NCBI GenBank assembly: GCA_947628355.1
Contig: CANQZO010000002.1
Location: 1 to 32,186, forward strand
Direction: 5' to 3'
DNA length: 32,186 bases
Source: Candidatus Gastranaerophilales bacterium
GTDB lineage: Bacteria; Cyanobacteriota; Vampirovibrionia; Gastranaerophilales; Gastranaerophilaceae
Shown here: positions 8,729 through 17,505 of the stretch, in pieces
Numbering within the stretch: the stretch's first letter is position 1
Layout of the letters: the number at the start of each line of letters is the position of its first letter
Made by a program: the position numbers and the translations under genes
Notes under the pieces: generated by a model
The model's input: the letters and a program-made list of their open reading frames with translations, nothing else
What the model was told of the DNA's origin: nothing
The model's database searches: none

Positions 8729-8774
8729 AATACAAAGGTAAAGTAAGTAATATTAATTTTGGTGGAGGTAATTT

Positions 8775-9131
8775 ATGATTAATTCAGTTTCAAATTCATT
8801 AACAGGAACAAATTTTGCTCAAAGAGATTTTGTGGTTGTTGACGGAAAGCGTTATCCCGTTCAAAAAAGACCGTATAATAAGCCGGGAGTTTCTACATTA
8901 GCCCCTGTTTACAGAGATGTTGTGGTTATTGACGGTAAAGAATATCCTGTTGAAGAAGTATCGGATATGCATGCTTGTGATAAAACAAAAGATGTTGTAG
9001 TTATTGACGGTAAAGAATATGATGTAAACGCGCCTTTTTCTTTAGATACTTTATTCCCGAAAGGAATAATACCGCAAGGAATAATGGCAAATAACCAGTC
9101 TCAACCTCAAAAACTAAATTGTGTAGCATAA
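8775..9131 (+). CDS. Small protein with three imperfect repeats of (D)VVVIDGKEYPV; unknown function
   Basis: DFVVVDGKRYPVQ / DVVVIDGKEYPVEE / DVVVIDGKEYDVNA; SD GGAGG upstream. Confidence 0.85.
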   Translation: MINSVSNSLTGTNFAQRDFVVVDGKRYPVQKRPYNKPGVSTLAPVYRDVVVIDGKEYPVEEVSDMHACDKTKDVVVIDGKEYDVNAPFSLDTLFPKGIIPQGIMANNQSQPQKLNCVA

Positions 9132-9155
9132 TAAAATATCATATATAATATAAAA

Positions 9156-9185
9156 AGAAGCAGGATTTATCATAATCCTGCTTCT
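9156..9185 (-). terminator. Rho-independent terminator of the pfl genes (possibly bidirectional)
   Basis: AGAAGCAGGATT-tatcat-AATCCTGCTTCT, 12-bp stem; followed on minus strand by TTTTTATATT. Confidence 0.8.
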
Positions 9186-9191
9186 TCAAAT

Positions 9192-9431
9192 TTATCCGAT
9201 TTTAGAATGGAATGTTCTTGAAATAACGTCATCCTGCTGTTCTTTTGTTAATTTATGGAAATTAACCGCGTAACCCGATACTCTGACGGTTAATTGCGGG
9301 TATTTTTCGGGATGTTTTTGGGCTTCAATTAATGTTTCACGATTAAAAACATTAACATTTAAGTGATGTCCGCCTTTTTCAACATATCCGTCAAGTAAAT
9401 TTATTAAGTTTTCTTCCTGCTTTGTCGCCAT
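9192..9431 (-). CDS. Stand-alone glycyl-radical domain of pyruvate formate-lyase (GrcA/YfiD-like; equivalent to the PflB C-terminus)
   Basis: [74 protein letters not shown] (9441-9446) upstream of ATG. Confidence 0.93.
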   Translation of the reverse strand: MATKQEENLINLLDGYVEKGGHHLNVNVFNRETLIEAQKHPEKYPQLTVRVSGYAVNFHKLTKEQQDDVISRTFHSKIG

Positions 9432-9448
9432 AATAAAAATCTCCTTAA

Positions 9449-11542
9449 TTATTCAATAATCGTTTTACAGCACCCAAAATCCATATTAATGGTGAGTTCA
9501 TCTGTGTATGCTTCATCTTTACCGAGTGCGTCGGGAATAATGGAAAAAGTATTTGAAATTCCGTCTTGAGCGTCATCAAAAGGAAGTTTCGCCACGGATG
9601 AAAGTGAAGCTAAAGCACCGTTTGTGTCTCTGCCGTGCATTGGATTAGCCCCGGGGGCTAAAGGAACTCCGGCTTTTCTGCCGTCAGGAGTATTACCGGT
9701 CTTTTTCCCGTATACTACATTTGAAGTTATTGTTAATATTGATGTTGTCGGTATTGAATTTCTGTATGTATAATGTTTTCTTATCTTTGACATAAATGAT
9801 TTAACAAGATTTACCGCTAATTCATCAACTCTGTCATCATTATTGCCGTATTTGGGGAAATCTCCCTCAACTTCATAATCAACTACAATTCCGTTTTCAT
9901 CGCGTATTGTTTTAACTTTAGCGTATTTAATGGCTGAAAGTGAATCTGCTACAACGGATAAGCCTGCAATACCCGTTGCAAAATACCTTTTAACGTCTCT
10001 GTCCATAAGTGCCATTTGTGCTTTTTCGTAGCAGTATTTATCGTGCATATAATGGATTATGTTTAAAGTATTGACATATAAGCCTGCCAGCCATTCCATC
10101 ATATCATCGTATTTTTGCATAACTTCATCAAAATCAAGATATTCTGATGTTATAGGCTGATATTTTGGTCCGACCTGTTCTTTTAATCTTTCGTCAACAC
10201 CGCCGTTTATTGCATATAATAAGCATTTTGCGAGGTTAGCACGAGCCCCGAAAAACTGCATTTCTTTACCTACAACCATTGATGAAACACAGCAGGCAAT
10301 TGCATAATCATCGCCATGAACTACTCTCATTAAGTCATCATTTTCATATTGGATTGATGATGTGTTTATTGAAATTCTTGCACAATATTCTTTAAACCCC
10401 TGCGGAAGTCTTGTTGACCAAAGAACCGTTAAATTGGGTTCAGGTGCGCTTCCAAGATTTTCCAATGTATGCAAATATCTGAAAGAATTTTTTGTTACCA
10501 GTGTTCTGCCGTCTGTTCCCATACCTGCAATGGATTCTGTTACCCAGGTGGGGTCGCCCGAAAACAGTTCATTATATTCGGGTGTGCGTGCAAATTTTAC
10601 AAGCCTTAACTTCATTATAAAGTGGTCAATTAATTCTTGTGCTTGTTCTTCGGTTAATGCTCCAGTCTGTAAATCACGTTCTATATAAATATCTATAAAA
10701 GTAGAAGTTCTGCCGATACTCATTGCAGCGCCGTTTTGTTCTTTTACTGCGGATAAATAACCGAAATACAGCCATTGTATAGCTTCTTTTGCATTCTGCG
10801 CGGGTTTTGAAATGTCAAATCCGTATATTTCACCGAGAGTTTTCATATCATTTAAGGCTCTGATTTGGTCGGTTATTTCTTCACGGAGCTGAATGCGCTC
10901 GGGAGTCATTTCACCCTCTAAGGATTTAAACTGTTCCTGTTTATCTTCAATAAGTCTGTCGATACCATATAAAGCTACACGTCTGTAATCACCTATTATT
11001 CTGCCTCTGCCGTATGCGTCGGGAAGCCCTGTTATAATAGCAGAGTGTCTTGCAGCTTTCATTTCGGGGGTGTATGCGTCAAAAACACCTTGATTGTGTG
11101 TTTTTCTGTATTTTGTAAATATTTCGGTTACTTTCGGATTAACTTCATAACCGTATGATTGACATGAAGCCTGCGCCATTCTTATTCCGCCAAACGGCTG
11201 AAGTGAACGTTTTAACGGTTTATCTGTCTGCAAACCTACTATTTGTTCCAGTTCTTTATCAATGTATCCTGAATTGTGCGAGGTTATTGTTGATACAATT
11301 TCCGTATCCATATCAAGAACACCGCCGTTTTTTCTCTCGGCTTCCAATAAATCACAACATTCCTGCCATAATCTTTTTGTAGCTTCGGTTGCAGGTGCAA
11401 GGAAATCCGAATTACCTTTATACTCAGTGTAATTATTTTGTATAAAATCCCTTACATCAATTTCACTTTGCCATTTCCCGGGTTTGAATTTTATTTCCTC
11501 TGTTTCCGAGTTCATTCCCAAATCTGTTTCCATAATATACAC
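9449..11542 (-). CDS. pflB: Formate C-acetyltransferase (PFL) catalytic core lacking the C-terminal glycyl-radical domain
   Basis: '[29 protein letters not shown]', '[22 protein letters not shown]', ends '...[35 protein letters not shown]' without RVSGY. Confidence 0.95.
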   Translation of the reverse strand: MYIMETDLGMNSETEEIKFKPGKWQSEIDVRDFIQNNYTEYKGNSDFLAPATEATKRLWQECCDLLEAERKNGGVLDMDTEIVSTITSHNSGYIDKELEQIVGLQTDKPLKRSLQPFGGIRMAQASCQSYGYEVNPKVTEIFTKYRKTHNQGVFDAYTPEMKAARHSAIITGLPDAYGRGRIIGDYRRVALYGIDRLIEDKQEQFKSLEGEMTPERIQLREEITDQIRALNDMKTLGEIYGFDISKPAQNAKEAIQWLYFGYLSAVKEQNGAAMSIGRTSTFIDIYIERDLQTGALTEEQAQELIDHFIMKLRLVKFARTPEYNELFSGDPTWVTESIAGMGTDGRTLVTKNSFRYLHTLENLGSAPEPNLTVLWSTRLPQGFKEYCARISINTSSIQYENDDLMRVVHGDDYAIACCVSSMVVGKEMQFFGARANLAKCLLYAINGGVDERLKEQVGPKYQPITSEYLDFDEVMQKYDDMMEWLAGLYVNTLNIIHYMHDKYCYEKAQMALMDRDVKRYFATGIAGLSVVADSLSAIKYAKVKTIRDENGIVVDYEVEGDFPKYGNNDDRVDELAVNLVKSFMSKIRKHYTYRNSIPTTSILTITSNVVYGKKTGNTPDGRKAGVPLAPGANPMHGRDTNGALASLSSVAKLPFDDAQDGISNTFSIIPDALGKDEAYTDELTINMDFGCCKTIIE

Positions 11543-11563
11543 AACTCCCTAATTTAAAATCAT

Positions 11564-11569
11564 ATTATA
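11564..11569 (-). promoter_or_regulatory. -10 element (TATAAT, extended TGn) for the pflB-glycyl-radical domain operon
   Basis: minus-strand ...TGTTATAATATG... upstream of the pflB start. Confidence 0.4.
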
Positions 11570-11675
11570 ACATAAATTTTTCATTATTCATCAATATAAT
11601 TTATGTTTTTAATAAACTTTTTTAACTTTTTATCAGCATATTAAAAAGTGTAATATTTGTTTATAAATTTTATAT

Positions 11676-13493
11676 TTATTTTCCATAAAAAATATTGAAA
11701 ATGTATCTAAATTTATAAAATAATATTGTATTAAATTTTACATAATATGAATATAATGCAGGCATTTTGTTTATTACAAAACGAAAAATACTTCTGGCTA
11801 AACGATAATGTTTAATTCCTTTTTCAGAAATGTAAATGGTATTAAATACGGAAAGTTCGGAATTTGACTCTTTTTTTTCAAATAAATTTTTAATTTTTTT
11901 TGTATACTCTTTACGTTCTTCTTCTGACGTATTTATTAGTGCTTTATATTTTTCCCTGTTTTCGTAAATTAATGATCCGTTAATAAAATGTACGGCAGGC
12001 GATACCGATATATTATCAATATATTTTATATTTCTTTTTAAAAATTTTATTGAATTCTCAATGTTATCTTTAGTTTCGGTTGGATGCCCCAAGATAATAT
12101 ATATATTGTTTGCTATATTTGCTTTATAACAATTTTTTATAACCTTTTCCGCAGTATGAAGTTCTATACCTTTATTAATATATTTTAAAATATTTTCATC
12201 AGCTGAATCTAACCCAAAATTTATGTAAAAACAACCCGATTTTCTTATTTTTTTTAATAATTCTAAAGTAAATTCTTTTTCAAGTCTGGCAAATATTGAG
12301 TATTTTATATTTAAATTTTTCTTTATTATTAAATCAGCCATCCTGCTTAGAAAATTAGGGTGTAATGCATTATCCCAAAAATAGAAATATTTTGTATTGT
12401 ATTTTTTTGATAAGTATTCTAATTCGTCAACAAATTTTTCAACGGATTTGCATTGATATTCTTTGGAGTAACAAATACAAAAATTGCATTTATGCCAATA
12501 ACATGATTGTGAAGACATAACGGGAAGTACAAATTCAGGTGTGAAATAATTTTCTCTTAAATATCCGCTAAACGATTCTACAGGTAAATTATTAATATGT
12601 ATTTTACTTTGGGAAATATTTACTTTTACACAGTCATCTTTCATATAAATTATATTGGGTATATCTTCTATAGATATTTCTTTATTAAAATATTTAATAA
12701 AATCCATTGTAGTTTGAGTATTGTCGCCGATAGAGATGGAATCACAAAAATAATAAAACATTTCTTTTAAGTTAATGATATTTTTATAGAAATAATCGAA
12801 ATAAGTTCCACCGATATTTATATGAATATTTGATTTTGATTTCAAAATATAACAAAAATGAAGTCCAAAAATAAAAGAAGGAAAATGATTAATTGAAACA
12901 CTGATTATATCAGGATTTTTTGAAATAATTTTATTACATTCCGTTTCTAAAAAATCCTTGTATATTCCATATTTACTTTGAAAATGGGTAATTAAATCAT
13001 TAAAATTTACAGAAAAATTTACCTCCTCTACATTACTTCTGTAATTGGCAATATCAGGGGTTATAAAATTAGTTATATTTTTTACTAATATATTGTTTAA
13101 GGTTAACAATGTAATGAATATACAATTCAGATTATAATATAATGCAAAATTTGAATATAATTTTTTATTAGTGTAAATCGCTTTATAAAAAGTGCTGATT
13201 TTTTTTATATTTTTGTATATTTTAATATATTTTTGATTTGTTTTAACGGAGTCAATTATAATCCGGGAGATTTTATCATTATTAACAATATCTTTGTTAT
13301 TATTAATAAATTCATAATAAGAAGTTATTTTATCGCTAAAGTTTTGAGAAAAAAGTTCTAAAAAAAATTTTGAATTAATATCTATAAATTCAGTATCTGC
13401 ATTATTATTTTCTAAAATTCCTAATATCGTTGGTATTCCCGGTAAAGGTGCTAATGGCGGCGATTCAATTGAATTTACAATTATATATTTCAT
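11676..13493 (-). CDS. B12-binding-domain-like radical SAM protein
   Basis: 'SCYWHKCNFCICYSKEYQCKSVEKFVDELEYL' cluster motif, 'FARLEKEFTLELLKKIRKSGCFYINFGLDSADENILKYINKGI', N-terminal 'PPLAPLPGIPTILGILENNNADTEFIDIN'. Confidence 0.87.
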   Translation of the reverse strand: MKYIIVNSIESPPLAPLPGIPTILGILENNNADTEFIDINSKFFLELFSQNFSDKITSYYEFINNNKDIVNNDKISRIIIDSVKTNQKYIKIYKNIKKISTFYKAIYTNKKLYSNFALYYNLNCIFITLLTLNNILVKNITNFITPDIANYRSNVEEVNFSVNFNDLITHFQSKYGIYKDFLETECNKIISKNPDIISVSINHFPSFIFGLHFCYILKSKSNIHINIGGTYFDYFYKNIINLKEMFYYFCDSISIGDNTQTTMDFIKYFNKEISIEDIPNIIYMKDDCVKVNISQSKIHINNLPVESFSGYLRENYFTPEFVLPVMSSQSCYWHKCNFCICYSKEYQCKSVEKFVDELEYLSKKYNTKYFYFWDNALHPNFLSRMADLIIKKNLNIKYSIFARLEKEFTLELLKKIRKSGCFYINFGLDSADENILKYINKGIELHTAEKVIKNCYKANIANNIYIILGHPTETKDNIENSIKFLKRNIKYIDNISVSPAVHFINGSLIYENREKYKALINTSEEERKEYTKKIKNLFEKKESNSELSVFNTIYISEKGIKHYRLARSIFRFVINKMPALYSYYVKFNTILFYKFRYIFNIFYGK

Positions 13494-13782
13494 GAATTTA
13501 TCATATCATGTAAAAAACAAAAAACTATGCTATTATAAAATTAAGTTAAAGGCTTATAATTAATATGCTTGAAAAAAATTGCTTGTTTAATGTTCCAATG
13601 CAAATATATGAACTACTAAAAGTATAACGGATTTATGCAGAGTGTGAATCAAGCGGATTGGCGGCAGACGTTAATAGTAAAATATAGTTATAATATATGT
13701 CATTTATGGGATAATGTCTTTGACAAAAGAATAATAACTTAAAAAATTTCAAAAAAATAAATTATAAAAGAAGGTAAATGTT

Positions 13783-14430
13783 TTGAAGAAAGTTATATCA
13801 GCAGCAGAAGCAGCTTCATTGATTAAAGACGGCTCTACGGTAATGGTGGGCGGGTTTTTAAGCTGCGGTGCTCCCGATTGTATTATTGATGAACTTGTAA
13901 AAACAAAAGTAAAAAATCTTACAATGATTTGTAATGATACATCTTTCCCCGATGCTGACAGAGGTTTATTAATAAAAAACGGACTCGTTAAAAAAGTTAT
14001 AACCACTCATATAGGTACAAATCATATAACGGGTGAAAAAATGCACTCGGGCGAAGTGGAAGTCGAATTTTACCCGATGGGAACTTTAGTGGAAAAAATC
14101 CATGCCAAAGGTTCGGGTTTAGGCGGGGTGCTTACTCCTACAGGTATAGGCACTATTCTTGAAGAGGGTAAGAAAATAGTTGAAATTAAAGGTAAAAAAT
14201 ATATCTTTGAAGAACCTTTAGGTGCTGATTTTGCAATAATCTACGGAACAAAAGTCGACAGATACGGAAATGTTAAATTTGAGGGAACAACAAGAAATTT
14301 TAATACCTCAATGGCAACGGCTGCAGATGTTGTTATTGTACAGGCTGATGAGATTGTTGATTGTTTAAATCCGGATGAGGTTGTAATACCGGGGATTTTC
14401 ATTGATTATGCGGTAAGGCGCGGGAGTTAA
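13783..14430 (+). CDS. CoA-transferase subunit A (acetate/acetoacetate CoA-transferase alpha; TTG start)
   Basis: 'VISAAEAASLIKDGSTVMVGGFLSCGAPDCIIDEL', 'GSGLGGVLTPTGIGT'; AGAAGG SD. Confidence 0.9.
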   Translation: MKKVISAAEAASLIKDGSTVMVGGFLSCGAPDCIIDELVKTKVKNLTMICNDTSFPDADRGLLIKNGLVKKVITTHIGTNHITGEKMHSGEVEVEFYPMGTLVEKIHAKGSGLGGVLTPTGIGTILEEGKKIVEIKGKKYIFEEPLGADFAIIYGTKVDRYGNVKFEGTTRNFNTSMATAADVVIVQADEIVDCLNPDEVVIPGIFIDYAVRRGS

Positions 14431-14432
14431 TT

Positions 14433-15113
14433 ATGACAACGGTAGTTAATCAAAGTTTGACAAAAGACAAAATAAAGGAAATTATCGCCCGCAGAATTGC
14501 CAAAGAATTTAAAAACGGTGATATCGTTACCCTCGGAATAGGGCTGCCTACCGAGGCTGCTAATTACATTGATGAAAACAAACATATTATAATTCAATCC
14601 GAAAACGGAATATTAGGGCTCGGCCGCGACCAAAAAGGTCCGAATTTTAATAAGAAAATAGTTAATGCGGGCGGAACTTATGTAGAAGTTAATAAGGGCG
14701 CTTGTTTTTATGATTCTCAAATGGCTTTTACCATAATGAGGGGAGGTCATATTGACGCAACCGTTTTAGGCGCACTTGAGGTTGATGAAGAAGGCTCTAT
14801 TGCCAGCTGGCAAATCCCCAATAAATTTGTACCCGGTATCGGCGGGTCTATGGATTTAATTGTAGGTTCAAAAAAAGTTATTGTTGCAATGACACATACC
14901 GCAAAAGACTCACCTAAAATCGTTAAAAAGTGTACTCTGCCTTTAACCGCATATCGTGAAGTTGATATGATTATAACGGAACGCGCTGTTTTTCATCTAA
15001 CTTCCGAGGGATTAATTTTAACGGAAATAAATCCCATGTTTTCAATTGAAGATATAAAATCTTCAACAGGGGCAGATTTTACCGTCAGCAAATATTTAAA
15101 GGAAATGTTTTAA
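14433..15113 (+). CDS. CoA-transferase subunit B (acetate/acetoacetate CoA-transferase beta)
   Basis: 'NGDIVTLGIGLPTEAANYI', active-site Glu context 'QSENGILGLG', 'GGHIDATVLGALEVDEEGSIASWQIP'. Confidence 0.92.
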   Translation: MTTVVNQSLTKDKIKEIIARRIAKEFKNGDIVTLGIGLPTEAANYIDENKHIIIQSENGILGLGRDQKGPNFNKKIVNAGGTYVEVNKGACFYDSQMAFTIMRGGHIDATVLGALEVDEEGSIASWQIPNKFVPGIGGSMDLIVGSKKVIVAMTHTAKDSPKIVKKCTLPLTAYREVDMIITERAVFHLTSEGLILTEINPMFSIEDIKSSTGADFTVSKYLKEMF

Positions 15114-15562
15114 ACTAAAATCTGTTCCGACAGCTCTTTTCTTATATCTTCAACAAAAATATGTTCAATCGGAGAATTATCGTCTTTTCTTAAATAAACC
15201 TCTTTTATGCCTGCCTGAACAATAAATCTTTTGCAAAGGATGCAGATAAAGTTATGTCCGTATATATACATTGTTGCATTTTGACATCTGTCCTGCCCTG
15301 CTTGGATTATGGCATTTTGTTCCGCGTGAATACTCCTGCAGGTTTCATACATTGTTCCTGATTGGATATTATTTTCAATCCTATAGCATTTTTTGAGTTC
15401 ATAACATGAAATAACCTTAGACGGAGTTCCGTTGTACCCCGTTGCTTTAATTTTTCTGTCTTCACCTACAATGACCGCGCCTACGTTAGCCCTCAAACAA
15501 TTTGAACGGGAAGCGCATGTTTTTGCTATTTCTAAGAAATACTCATTCCATTCTTTGACCAT
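15110..15562 (-). CDS. dCMP deaminase / ComEB-like cytidine deaminase-family protein
   Basis: Zn-binding 'CRSIHAEQNAIIQAG' and 'ICILCKRFIVQAGI'; 'NVGAVIVGEDRKIKATGYNGTP'. Confidence 0.9.
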   Translation of the reverse strand: MVKEWNEYFLEIAKTCASRSNCLRANVGAVIVGEDRKIKATGYNGTPSKVISCYELKKCYRIENNIQSGTMYETCRSIHAEQNAIIQAGQDRCQNATMYIYGHNFICILCKRFIVQAGIKEVYLRKDDNSPIEHIFVEDIRKELSEQILV

Positions 15563-15649
15563 AAAATGCCCTCCGATTTCTATTATATCAGACCTTAAAT
15601 ATTTGTTAAGTATTTATACTTAAAACGGGTTTTACTTTAAAATTAAATT

Positions 15650-16594
15650 ATGGAACTTAATAAGCAAATCAATGAAATTCAAGATAATAATTGGATTAGT
15701 TTAACGGGATATCGAACTTTATTTGTTTTAAAACTTTTGCTTGAAAAAGGCAGGGGTATTAAAGAACTTATCAGTATTTTGGAAAAGAATAAATATACGG
15801 CAAAATCACTTTCTGAAGATACGGTAAGAGTAACATTAAATACGCTGAAAAAGGCGGGCTGTAAATTATCAAGACCCGCACAATCAAATAATTTTAAATA
15901 TGAAATTCTCTCGCATCCGTTCGGGCTCAGTATAATGGATAAGGAAGCAGATATTCTTTTTAAAATCCGTCAAAAAATTGCGGAAAACATAAGTTGGAAT
16001 GAAATTATCCGATTTAATAATTTATATGAGAAAATTTTTGCTTTAACATTTAATGAAAATCAAAAGTTAAATGAACAATATGCAAGACCGCTTATAAATA
16101 TTGATAAAGATGTATTAAACACATTAATTAATCCTCAGCTTGCAGGGAAAAAACTAAAATTGATATATGCTTCACCACAAAACGGCGAGGAGGAATTAGA
16201 TGTTATTTATAAAAAATTAAAATATGATAATGAAAAATTGTATTTATGGTGTTATATCTTTAAATACAATGTAAACAATTATTTGAATTTAGAAAAAATA
16301 AAATCCATAAAAACGATAAGTATAGCAAATTATACGGATACGGATAATAATTATGACGTAATATATAAAATTTGGGGTGAAGCAGCCGTTACATTCCATA
16401 AAAAAGATTATGAATCCGTAATTGAAAAAAACAGCGAATATATAAAAGTCAAAGCCTCAGTCACAAATGATTTTTGGTTTATTCAAAGGATTTTACTCTT
16501 TGGCAGTGATGTACAAATTATTTCACCGGATGCATTTAAAGAAAAAATGATTAATAAAATCAAACAAATTAAAGCGGGGTATGCTCAATGGTAA
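15650..16594 (+). CDS. WYL-domain-like transcriptional regulator 1
   Basis: N-terminal HTH-like 'GYRTLFVLKLLLEKGRGIKELISIL...SLSEDTVRVTLNTLKKAGCKL', C-terminal WYL-like 'KLKLIYASPQNGEEELDVIYKKLKYDNEKLYLWCYIFK'. Confidence 0.7.
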   Translation: MELNKQINEIQDNNWISLTGYRTLFVLKLLLEKGRGIKELISILEKNKYTAKSLSEDTVRVTLNTLKKAGCKLSRPAQSNNFKYEILSHPFGLSIMDKEADILFKIRQKIAENISWNEIIRFNNLYEKIFALTFNENQKLNEQYARPLINIDKDVLNTLINPQLAGKKLKLIYASPQNGEEELDVIYKKLKYDNEKLYLWCYIFKYNVNNYLNLEKIKSIKTISIANYTDTDNNYDVIYKIWGEAAVTFHKKDYESVIEKNSEYIKVKASVTNDFWFIQRILLFGSDVQIISPDAFKEKMINKIKQIKAGYAQW

Positions 16595-17505
16595 GTTCCG
16601 AAACAAAACACGATACAAGCCTGCGTATATTAGAAATTTTAAAATTAATGCTTAGAGATGATATCAGTAAGCATAAAATGATTGATTTCTTAAAGGCTGA
16701 TGAAAAAGTCGGTTCTGTTTTTACCCAGGAAGCCTTTATTAAGTATTTCAATACAATGGAGGCTGCAGGTTTTAACATTGAAAAAATTAAAAGTGATTAT
16801 TCTCTTAAAAATACACTTTTTTCAATAACTTTAAATGATGAGGAAATGAATTTCTTTAAACTGATTATAAAAAATTACAAATCTATCTATAATAACGAAG
16901 AACAAAAGCTGTTTAAGAATTTAATTATAAGGATTAATAAATATATTGAAAATAAACTTCCTCAAGAGTATTTGGATGAAATTTTTGCGGTTTCCGAAGA
17001 AAAAAATAATAATGTCAGAGAAAATATTATTGCCACACTGCGTCAGATGATAATTGAAGAATTCCCGATAATTATAAAATATAATAAAAGCAAGAATATT
17101 GAAGCAGAAATTTTAATTAATCCGAATGAGTTAATAGAAAAGAACGAAAATATTTATATATCGGGCTTTTGTCCCGCTATAAACCGCAACAAAAAAATAT
17201 GTATTGATACAATTATTTCTATAACTCAAATGACAAATAAATTAAGGCAAATGAATAAAACAGAATCAGTATTATTCACTTTATACGGCAGACTCGCACA
17301 TTCATATAAATTAAAACCTGCGGAAAAATTGGTGGACCATGATGCAAACTCCATAACAATTTCAAATGACAGTGAAGACAGCGATACTTTAATGCTCAGA
17401 TTATTAAAATACGGTGAAAATTGCAAAATACTAAAACCAAAAAAAATGCAGGAGGATTTTTTAGCTTTAACCGATGAAATATTAAAAAATCTGCAGGAGG
17501 CATAA
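16588..17505 (+). CDS. WYL-domain-like transcriptional regulator 2
   Basis: Same architecture: 'TSLRILEILKLMLRDDISKHKMIDFLK...', 'FPIIIKYNKSKNIEAEILINPNELIEKNENIYISGFCP'; 7-nt overlap with preceding gene. Confidence 0.68.
   Translation: MVSSETKHDTSLRILEILKLMLRDDISKHKMIDFLKADEKVGSVFTQEAFIKYFNTMEAAGFNIEKIKSDYSLKNTLFSITLNDEEMNFFKLIIKNYKSIYNNEEQKLFKNLIIRINKYIENKLPQEYLDEIFAVSEEKNNNVRENIIATLRQMIIEEFPIIIKYNKSKNIEAEILINPNELIEKNENIYISGFCPAINRNKKICIDTIISITQMTNKLRQMNKTESVLFTLYGRLAHSYKLKPAEKLVDHDANSITISNDSEDSDTLMLRLLKYGENCKILKPKKMQEDFLALTDEILKNLQEA

Noticed and set aside
9425-9470. pflB split explained by a simple frameshift sequencing error
   Set aside because: The core and radical-domain genes are in different frames, but about 20 non-PFL residues, a stop, an SD and an ATG separate them, so a single indel would not restore a normal junction. 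Read-level confirmation is still needed
10362-10688. 108-aa + ORF antisense to pflB
   Set aside because: Antisense to a strongly conserved catalytic region; no independent support
13640-13680. GC-richer patch as a tRNA or rRNA fragment
   Set aside because: No cloverleaf, T-loop or anticodon arm could be found by eye
13749-14006. 85-aa minus ORF antisense to CoA-transferase A
   Set aside because: Complementary-strand artefact of a confidently identified gene
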